A stretch of 64,000 bases of DNA from contig NC_082698.1 of assembly GCF_949987515.2 (NCBI RefSeq), positions 34,438,070 to 34,502,069 on the forward strand. The letters are read 5' to 3'. Within the stretch, counting starts at the first letter, position 1. Each line of letters opens with the position of its first letter. Below, in pieces: positions 56,625 through 64,000 of the stretch. This DNA comes from Delphinus delphis. Lineage: Eukaryota; Chordata; Mammalia; Artiodactyla; Delphinidae. The position numbers were made by a program, and so were the translations under genes. Below the pieces are notes generated by a model. That model made no database searches. It saw only the letters and a program-made list of their open reading frames with translations, and had not been told where the DNA came from.

Positions 56625-59212
56625 GATTGGAGTATTTTGAAAACTTACTGCCTGCAGTATGCCCAGAGGAAAGAAGTTGATTAGGACAGTCACGTCTTTC
56701 ATTCCTTAGCTCACACCAGCAGTCTCCACCATGTGGGTATGCAACCAGCTTCTCAGATGGGTTTGGATGTTCCTGCAAAACCCTGTTAAAATCCACAACA
56801 TAAACCCTCAGGAAAATCTGGAGGGTGAAATCACTTTGAGTAACTGTGAATGGCTGGCACCTACACTGTTACAAAAACTTTGAGTCACCGAGAATGAAGG
56901 ACCTCAGTGTAAGAGGACAGCACGTATGCCTAGAAGCAGGTGGGCTGCCTTAGGAAGGCTGGGGGCAGATTGAAGGCTGGAGAGCTCAAGTTATTTGCAG
57001 GAGGGATAATTAGCCTCATGAGACCAGCTGGTAGGATGTAAGAGGGGATGGGCCAGAAGGGGCCTCGACTGAGCCCCTTTGACTGCAGCCTCGAAATTTG
57101 GCCACTGTTTAATGGTAAATTTGTTCAAAATAGTAGAGGAGGCCTTCTCTTTTAGCAGTCATGAAGTTTCATTTGCCGTTAAAAAATAATAACTATTGTT
57201 TAATGTCAATGATCTTCTTGAATTTTGAAAATAACTTAGAAAACCATTTAGACATGACTGGTGTGTTATTTTGGTAACGAATGCAGTTTCACAAAATTCT
57301 ATATCAATAACATAAAAGTCCCTTTGTTTACGATTCTGTTGTTTATCTCAAAGTTTGCCATTAGATCCTAATTGAAATTCATAGACTTCCTGGTCCTTGT
57401 TAAATATTGAAAGTGAGAGCTCAGATCTAAGAGTGAGAAGGGTTAATGAGCTTGTGAACTTGTGTTGGTGGCCTGTTCCCAAGTCTGAACTCCGCATGTG
57501 TTGGGGAATAATGGCTGCTTATTAACCTCCCAGGCGGAACAGCTGGTGGGGATCAAAGGCACACTGCATTACATGGTGTTGCTCAAACTGACTTCCCACC
57601 TAACCCCCAGGAAAGCGTGCCAGGTCCCCAGGGAGGGGTGGGTTGCACTAAACCCAGGAGCACATTGAAAGAAGGTCTGTCCCACTAGAGTCTCTCTGGA
57701 AATGTACCAGGGGACCCCTTGTGAGTAAGGGATTGATTCTCAGAGCTATAGAAATAGGGGTGGGAATACTACGATTATTTAGGCAGAGACATCACTCCAA
57801 GTCGCATTTCCCTCTTTAGGTCCTCCTCCAATATTTGCAGGGCCTGTGGCAAGAGTTCCAGTGGAGGGAAGTCCACATACGGTATGTCTAAATATTAAAT
57901 AATAGTAACGCAAGCTAATGAATATAGTCTATCCTCCTATCTTGGCTATACCTTTGAACAACAGAATTTTAAATATATACGTATGAAAACTATAATTTTT
58001 ATACGATTGAAAGTGGTAAAATGTCAAAGACAATGAAATTTAATGATCATGGTGCGTGTTTGGGGTCCTCTTGATGGGCCGGTGAACGATGGATGAATAA
58101 TAGTGACCTATATAATTCACAAGTTATTACATTGTAATATTTTGTCTTCATTTCAGCAAAATTGCTAATTATGCTGTCTGGATTATAACGGCAAGATTTG
58201 TGCCAGAAATGCCCAATTACATAATAATTTTTGAGTCATCTTAGTTGTTGGGTGGCTTTTTATTCATTTCGATTTTGAGAAACTTCATTCTGCTGAGGCA
58301 GTAGCAACTGAATTTGTCAATGAATTTCTTAGATTCAGAAATGAACCCGAAATTTTATAAATCACATTCAAGCACTGGTGTTGGAATTGCAAATGATAAT
58401 TAACATTATTACAGAAAGTAGCATAAAATATTTAATGTATTTGTAAAACATTTTAATTTAATCCTATAAATTGCTATCACTTATACTTCAGTGTTTCATC
58501 TCTTAAAGCAATATCTAGAACCATTCAATATTAAATTCAAAGTTTCCAATTTGTTCAAATCTCTCTTCAGTTGACAGGATACCTTGCTCTACAAAGGCCA
58601 GAAAATAGGCTCTATTGAAATTAGTTTAGAATCAATTATGAATAAATCTTTTCCTTCAAAGTCATGCAAACATTCTTTTCCATTTTGATTTCCTTATGTT
58701 TTATTAGAATGTCACTTTTGTTCATATGTCACATGCGGTTTCATTCAATTTAAATAACCACTTTTCACTAAAATTAAAAAAGTATTTTTAATTTTTTTAA
58801 AAGTGAAATAGGCAATCTTGAATCTATATGTTGTTCTTATAAGCTTTTGATAACCTTATTAATAGCAAGTGATATACCAAAAATAAGTACGGAGAGAGCA
58901 CATTTTAAATTAATTTCATTTTCTATCACCAACTACAATTTGTTCTTCATTTGAAGATCTGTTTCACTTAACTCATCTCACACATGTTCTGTCTTATCTA
59001 GCTTAAGTCCCATTGCTTTAGCACCATTTCATAGGCTCTCACATTGTGTGTCAGAAAGGTCAATTTTAATGTGTACTTCATCAAGATGTGACATCTCTGG
59101 GCAGATCCAGAAAATAGAGCATATAATCTTTGAATTGTTCCAAAGAATGCCATTGCTACTAGCACAGTTGAGACCCTGTCTCCTGAAATAAAGTCAAACT
59201 ATGCACTGCACT
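56000..59212. other. Intergenic, mostly unique sequence
   Basis: Besides the CA repeat at 56.6 kb I see no clear transposon or gene over about 3.2 kb, an unusually repeat-poor stretch here. 57,100-58,400 is the cleanest part. No exon with a convincing frame and splice sites was found. Confidence 0.5.
56577..56621 (+). repeat. (CA)n microsatellite
   Basis: CA repeats with one interruption (CACCATACAC). The uninterrupted core is about 16 units. Confidence 0.95.
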
Positions 59213-59695
59213 GCCCAATATAGCAGCTATTAGACACATGAGGTTCTGAGCATTTGAAATGTGGCTAGTCTGAATTGAGATGGGCTGAGAGTATAAAATA
59301 CATACTGGGTCTCAAAAGCTTGGTACCCCTCCCCCTACAACACAAAAATGTAAGATGTTACATGAAAAAATTTTATAATATTGCTTGCATGTGGAAGTGA
59401 TATTTTAGAGATATTAGGTAGGTTGAAGAAAGTAAACTATTAAAATTACTTTTACCTGTTTCTTTTTATGTTTTTTCATATAACTACTTGAAAATTTAAA
59501 ATCACATATATGTGGGACTTCCCTGGCGGTCCAGTAGTTAAGACTCCATGCTTCCACTGCAGGGGGCACGGGTTCGATCCCAGTTGGGGAACTGAGATCC
59601 TGCATGCCACATGGTGAGGCAAAAAAACCCCTTAAATTAAAAAATAAATCACGTATGTGACTGGCATTATATTTCTATTGGACAGTGCTGGTGTA
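59213..59695 (+). mobile_element. hAT-like DNA transposon remnant, split by a SINE
   Basis: GAGCATTTGAAATGTGGCTAGTCTGAATTGAGATG, ACCTGTTTCTTTTTATG, GAAAATTTAAAATCACATAT, then after the SINE TGGCATTATATTTCTATTGGACAGTGCTG, the characteristic terminus of this short mammalian element. Confidence 0.7.
59515..59640 (+). mobile_element. Short tRNA-Glu-derived SINE (CHR-1 type) within the hAT element
   Basis: GGACTTCCCTGGCGGTCCAGTAGTTAAGACTCC, B box GGGTTCGATCCCAGTTGGGG and A-rich tail. The flanks ATCACATATATGTG and ATCACGTATGTG are the probable, slightly diverged target-site duplication. Confidence 0.88.
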
Positions 59696-59775
59696 GAACA
59701 CCAAGAATGCTTCTGGATTTTTGTCCAAAATTCTGGTTTGCACATCTTTCCCTTAACCAAGATGGTATAGGCCTA

Positions 59776-59925
59776 TTTTATTTATTTATTTAGTCCTCTT
59801 GGAGCGGCATGCGGTGGGAGAGGTGGGGGGGGGGGTGGATTTTAGTTCCCTGACCTGGGATTGAACCCACATCCCCTGCAGTGGAAGCATGGAGTCTTAA
59901 CCACTGGACCGCCAGGGAAGTCCCC
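59776..59925 (-). mobile_element. Short CHR-1-type SINE, reverse orientation
   Basis: (TTTA)n tail, G-run, GGGATTGAACCCACATCCCCTGCAGTGG and head in reverse GGACCGCCAGGGAAGTCCCC. Confidence 0.9.
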
Positions 59926-60059
59926 AACAACCTTTTAAATCAATACCTACAGTTGATATTTTATTTTCGTTTCTTCAATTCTTGAGTGAAAACCTGTGCT
60001 TTTTACAACAGGTGTGAGACTAATGAAACATTAGTTTGGACTGTTCTGGCTATAACTTT

Positions 60060-60276
60060 CTTTTTTTTTTTTTTTTAATTTTTTGCGGTACGCGGGCCTC
60101 TCACTGTTGTGGCCTCTCTCGTTGCGGAGCACAGGCTCTGGACGCGCAGGCTCAGTGGCCATGGGTCACAGGCCCAGCCGCTCCACGGCATGTGGAATCT
60201 TCCCGGACCGGGGCGCGAACCCGTGTCGCCTGCATCGGCAGGCGGACTCTCAAGCACTGCGCCACCAGGGAAGCCC
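60060..60276 (-). mobile_element. Cetacean about 200-bp SINE, reverse orientation
   Basis: Poly-T, GCGGTACGCGGGCCTCTCAC, CpG-rich body, head in reverse GCGCCACCAGGGAAGCCCC. Exact duplication CTGGCTATAACTTT at 60,046-60,059 and 60,277-60,290. Confidence 0.95.
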
Positions 60277-60454
60277 CTGGCTATAACTTTTGAAATCATT
60301 TTAATCAAATCCAGAAATCTGCTGTTATTTTCTGTAAATGTGCCGTTAGTGCCATGAAAAATGTCATGTCTAGCTGAATACTGGATATGTATTATTATTT
60401 TATGACTATTATGTGGATGTTTTATATTGGTGTTTAGTTGTCCTTGTGAAATAA

Positions 60455-60540
60455 TATTTTTTTAACATCTTTATTGGAGTATAATTGCTTTACAATGTTG
60501 TGTTAGTTTCTGCTGTATAACAAAGTGAATCAGCTATTGA
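60455..60540 (-). mobile_element. L1 3' terminal fragment, reverse
   Basis: CATCTTTATTGGAGTATAATTGC, TTACAATGTTGTGTTAGTTTC and AACAAAGTGAATCAGC. Confidence 0.8.
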
Positions 60541-61400
60541 AATACTATTAATTGTTTATTCAGCTTTTTTTTTTTCAGTTCTAGGGTTTGCATGTCTGTG
60601 TGTGTCTGTTTTTTTAATGCACAAGTGACAGTCATGTTCTTCTGATAGAGCATCTAAATGTGTCCTTTCACAAGTCCCTCCATTGGTCAAAGCTAATTAT
60701 GACATGATTGTGAAACATGTAAGAGGAGCTACAGAATACTTTGCATTTGTGCTTAGAATTTAAAAGTCAGTTTCTCCATCTGAAGAAATTTTTATGTACA
60801 ATGAAATATTAAACTTGGATAATCATTTACTTGAACTTAACCTGTTTTGGGGGGTAGCGCTAGGAACATCCTCATGCTGGAAGGATGTGAGGGCCATTTT
60901 CCAGGATCCTAACCCCCCAAAATCGTTCCAGAGGTCTCCTCTTTTTCATCTAGCTTGCCGATTTCATGGCCTATATTTTAAATGTAATTTTCTTTATCAG
61001 CTAATAGTCCAGAGTAGCATTTGAAGTTTTTGATTTGTGATTTAAAAGGAATAATTCTTTTAAATTTTTCATTGCTTTGATTAGTCATTACTTCTCCACT
61101 TAGTAAAGACTTTGGAGGCGCAGAGACCTTCATCTACTTATTCGAGCTGTAGATTTGATGAGAGTAATTTTCTAGCCGGATTTCATTGTTTTGAGAAGTA
61201 GTTAAATATTCATTAAAGAATTTCTAATGTCATATTTGCACATTTTATATGGTCATGTTCTACAGTTTAGGGTTTAAAAAATAAACAGATCACTCTGAAA
61301 ATGTTCTGTTTCCTTTTTCCCTTCAGCCTTTTTTCTGCTATGAGTTCCATTTGGATATTTTCTATTACAATCTTGACTAGTACTCATTCTCAGTGATCTA
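60541..61400. other. Intergenic, no recognised element
   Basis: AT-rich and apparently unique, with no exon recognised. Confidence 0.5.
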
Positions 61401-61404
61401 AGGG

Positions 61405-61480
61405 ATTAAAAAATAGAGTGCAATATGGATAAACAACAAGGTCCTACTGTATAGCACAGGGAACTATATTCAAGATCCAT
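61405..61480 (+). mobile_element. L1 3' UTR fragment
   Basis: GGATAAACAACAAGGTCCTACTG and TATAGCACAGGGAACTATATTC. Confidence 0.75.
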
Positions 61481-61654
61481 ATTGCACTGTAGGTCACAGT
61501 GCACAAATTTAAACTCCAGAAATATGCCAGGGAGGCTGAAAATAATAAAAACAATAATAATATATAACAAAATTACTATAAAAAGAAAAAACATAACTAG
61601 ATGCAATGCATGAAACTTTATTGGATTCTGGATTTTTTTAAAAAAATCTAGTTA

Positions 61655-61862
61655 GGGCTTCCCTGGTGGCGCAGTGGTTGAGAGTCCGCCTGCTGAAGCA
61701 GGGGACACGGGTTCGTGCCCCGGTCCGGGAAGATCCCACATGCCGCGGAGCGGCTGGGCCCGTGAGCCATGGCCGTTGAGCCTGCGCGTCCGGAGCCTGT
61801 GCTCCGCAACGGGAGAGGCCACAACAGTGAGAGGCCCACATACCGGAAAAAAAAAAAAAAAA
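61655..61862 (+). mobile_element. Cetacean about 200-bp SINE
   Basis: Head GGGCTTCCCTGGTGGCGCAG, CpG-rich body, end GAGAGGCCCACATACCGG plus A tail. Target-site duplication AAAAATCTAGTTA at both ends (left copy ends at 61,653). Confidence 0.95.
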
Positions 61863-61875
61863 AAAATCTAGTTAA

Positions 61876-62480
61876 AAGGCATTTTGGGAAAAACTGAGAA
61901 CATTTAAATATGGTCTATATTTTAAATGATATTTAAGCAGAGTTAATTATCCGAGGTGTGATAACAGTATTGTGTTTATGAAGAAAAACGTCCTTATGCC
62001 TAGTTCCTGCATGTGAATTATTTCAGGGCAAACTGTTATGAGATGCGCAGTTTTCTTGTAATTCAGGAGAAAGAAATCTCTCTATGCAGATATATGATAA
62101 AGCTAAATTGCAAAATGCTAACAAGTGGTGGACGTAGATGAAGGGTAGAGGAATATTCATCTGTCTTATTGTATTACATTTTCAACTTTTCTGTAGATTT
62201 GAATATTTCCTAAATAGAAAGTCTGAAGAAAAACTAACTGGAAACTGATCACGCCTCTACTTAGGAATATAATAAAGTTACAGAGAGAGTAAGAGAGACA
62301 GAGCCATTGCCTTGCTGGCTTCTCTCCTGTGGGCTCTGTGCAATGGAAGCTTCCCAGGCCCCACGATTACCTTAAAATGTTTTCTACATTATTTGAATTG
62401 TAGTGAGAAAATGTGGTCCTGAGGAATGTAACCGTGGTGATTAAATGTAAGATTGAAAAAAAAAAAAAAAAAAAGACAAC
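61876..62480. other. Intergenic, no recognised element
   Basis: Unique-looking AT-rich DNA. The A-run at 62,457-62,474 may be the tail of an unrecognised fragment. Confidence 0.45.
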
Positions 62481-62495
62481 ACTAAAAGAGCCACG

Positions 62496-62700
62496 GGGCT
62501 TTCCTGGTGGCGCAGTGGTTGAGAGTCCGCCTGCCGATGCAGGGGGCACGGGTTCGTGCCCCGGTCCGGGAAGATCCCACATGCCACGGAGCGGCTGGGC
62601 CCGTGAGCCATGGCCGCTGAGTCTGCGCGTCCGGAGCCTGTGCTCCGCAACGGGAGAGGCCACAACAGTGAGAGGCCCGCGTACCGCAAAAAAAAAAAAA
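62496..62700 (+). mobile_element. Cetacean about 200-bp SINE
   Basis: Head GGGCTTTCCTGGTGGCGCAG through GAGAGGCCCGCGTACCGC plus A tail. Target-site duplication AAAAGAGCCACG at 62,484-62,495 and 62,701-62,712. This copy retains many CpGs, suggesting youth. Confidence 0.95.
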
Positions 62701-62754
62701 AAAAGAGCCACGAACACAAGTATATTTTAGAGGAAAATGAATTTGGCAAGCCAA

Positions 62755-63110
62755 AGCACTGCGCGCGGTGCTCGGGAGCGGGAGGTGCTCCGCGACCCGG
62801 GTGATGTTTTGTGCGTCCGGTGGTGCTCCGCGCGCCGGGTGATGCTCCACCGCGGGCACACACAGGGTTAACTGCAGGCCGAGGGGCCCGCGCATCCTCT
62901 GCCCGCCCACATTCCGCCGCTGAATGGAGGCGATGGCCTGATGCCGGTGGGGTGATGTCGCGGCTCCGCATCCAACCTTCCCACTGGCCAAGCTCGCGCC
63001 CCTCCGGGGCCGACCCTGCGCTCTGCAGTCACGTTACCTTCCCCACCATTCACGCGGCCCGACGGGGGTTACAAAGCGGGACATTAAGAAGTCTATGGAC
63101 GTCGTCGCAG
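62755..63110. promoter_or_regulatory. Third CpG-rich patch, no gene recognised
   Basis: About 350 bp of GC-rich, CpG-dense DNA (GCGCGCGGTGCTCGGGAGCG, CGGGGCCGACC, CACGCGGCCCGACGG) in an AT-rich setting, beginning about 50 bp after a SINE but not part of it. Open frames across it on both strands have no recognisable product. Could be a promoter of a non-coding transcript, a distal enhancer CpG island, or a GC-rich repeat. Confidence 0.55.
62784..62859 (+). repeat. Two-copy 38-bp GC-rich tandem repeat
   Basis: Unit one starts GGTGCTCCGCGACCCGGGTG at 62,784 and unit two starts GGTGCTCCGCGCGCCGGGTG at 62,822. A partial GGTGCTCGGGAGCGGGA precedes them at 62,767. Confidence 0.8.
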
Positions 63111-63119
63111 AATCTAGAA

Positions 63120-64000
63120 ATGATGGGCTAGGAACGTGGAGACAATTACCGTGATTCTTAAGGCCCCCGTCGTCGACTAGCCTAGTAATCTGACCCCTTT
63201 CGTGATGTGACAGGGGGCCTGTGTTTGCAGATCTGTTCCTTTGTCTGAATTTTGGAAATAAAGCGTGGTACAACTTGAGAAATGTGTGTGTGCGTGTGCG
63301 CACGCCCTTTCATTAAATCCCTATGAATCAAACAAAAAAGAGACACTTTTCCTGATTTGCCCTTGTCTAATCTTATAAAGCACCTCTCATAAAATATAAA
63401 CTTTTTTTTAAATAATAGAAGAACTGGGTTTTAAGTTTATAGAAACCTAAATGAAAAGAATATATTATTTTCATAAATAATGCTCCACCAAATCTAATAA
63501 TTTATTCTTCTTTCTGTAAAAACCATATTTTAAAAATAGCTTCAGCTGGCAATATTTCCTAAACTATTTTATAAAATATATAAAACATAAAATAATGTAA
63601 ATCCTTTATTTTTATCACCTATCCAATTACCATGAAAATTAGAGAAAGTGTGATTAAGTGGGCAATACAAAATGACATTATCACCAGAAAAAGTAAATTG
63701 GCATGTACAGAATGAGTAAAAGGAAATGTCCAATAGAAAATTAAATCACTCCTTTAACTAGTACTTAAAGAACCCACAATGCCCCAGGCCCCAGGGATTC
63801 AAGAGTGTGTGGAACACCGGTCTTGCCCTCCAGAATCTGCCAGTATTCCTGAGGAAGAGCGTTGATTGAGGTGGCCAGTATTATGAAAGAGTGAGTACCA
63901 GGTGCTGCAGGAGCCCAGGGTGCTGCAGGGACACCCGACTGGGTCAGGGTCATGGGTGTGTGTGGAGGTGTCAGAGAGGGGGAATCAGGAAGCCTTCCTG
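63120..64000. other. Right edge, intergenic
   Basis: AT-rich from 63,300. AATTTTGGAAATAAAGCGTGG at about 63,249-63,269 contains AATAAA with a following TGTGTGTGTGCG run, which resembles a polyadenylation site on the plus strand without a known gene. 63,760-63,900 looks like a decayed interspersed repeat. Confidence 0.35.

Noticed and set aside
58100..59150. Faint protein-like stretches on the minus strand suggestive of a decayed hAT transposase
   Set aside because: Stops interrupt every short run and no diagnostic motif could be named. A translated search would be needed to support it.
1..64000. CRISPR arrays, bacterial operons, insertion sequences, endogenous retrovirus
   Set aside because: No regularly spaced repeats, prokaryotic gene structure, or LTR/gag/pol-like sequence was seen. 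Everything recognised is mammalian.

Overview
This is mammalian nuclear DNA, almost certainly from a cetacean (whale or dolphin). Genes are split by introns with GT-AG borders, and the window is full of L1, L2, MIR and hAT remnants. The diagnostic signal is about twenty tRNA-Glu-derived SINEs whose heads read like CTTCCCTGGTGGCGCAGTGG. These are CHR-1/CHR-2-type elements of Cetartiodactyla, and the many nearly identical copies of about 200 bp with intact target-site duplications match the cetacean expansion of that family. The assignment rests on recognising these repeats, not on a search.

Two protein genes are present in divergent orientation. From 44.75 kb leftwards to the window edge, on the minus strand, lies the 5' part of BTAF1 (TATA-binding-protein-associated factor 172, the Mot1 ATPase). 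I resolved exons 1 to 14 base by base. All are in frame, all have AG acceptors and GT donors, and together they encode residues 1-550, the N-terminal HEAT-repeat region. The rest of the gene, including the Snf2 ATPase, lies beyond base 1. The start codon sits in a CpG island (about 44.53-45.18 kb). On the plus strand at 52,517-53,287 is the single-exon coding region of FGFBP3, a secreted FGF-binding protein of 256 residues, in a second CpG island. BTAF1 next to FGFBP3 in head-to-head order matches human 10q23.32.

The remainder is introns (1-44.7 kb) and intergenic DNA (45.2-52.3 and 53.3-64 kb). It holds interspersed repeats, several with readable nesting order (23.1-24.6, 47.7-49.7 and 59.2-59.7 kb), microsatellites, and stretches with nothing recognisable. 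A third CpG-rich patch at about 62.75-63.11 kb contains a 38-bp tandem repeat and no recognisable gene. It is the main unexplained feature. I found no RNA gene, CRISPR array or prokaryote-like system. Most open frames outside the two genes are translations of SINEs, L1 fragments or CpG-island shadows.
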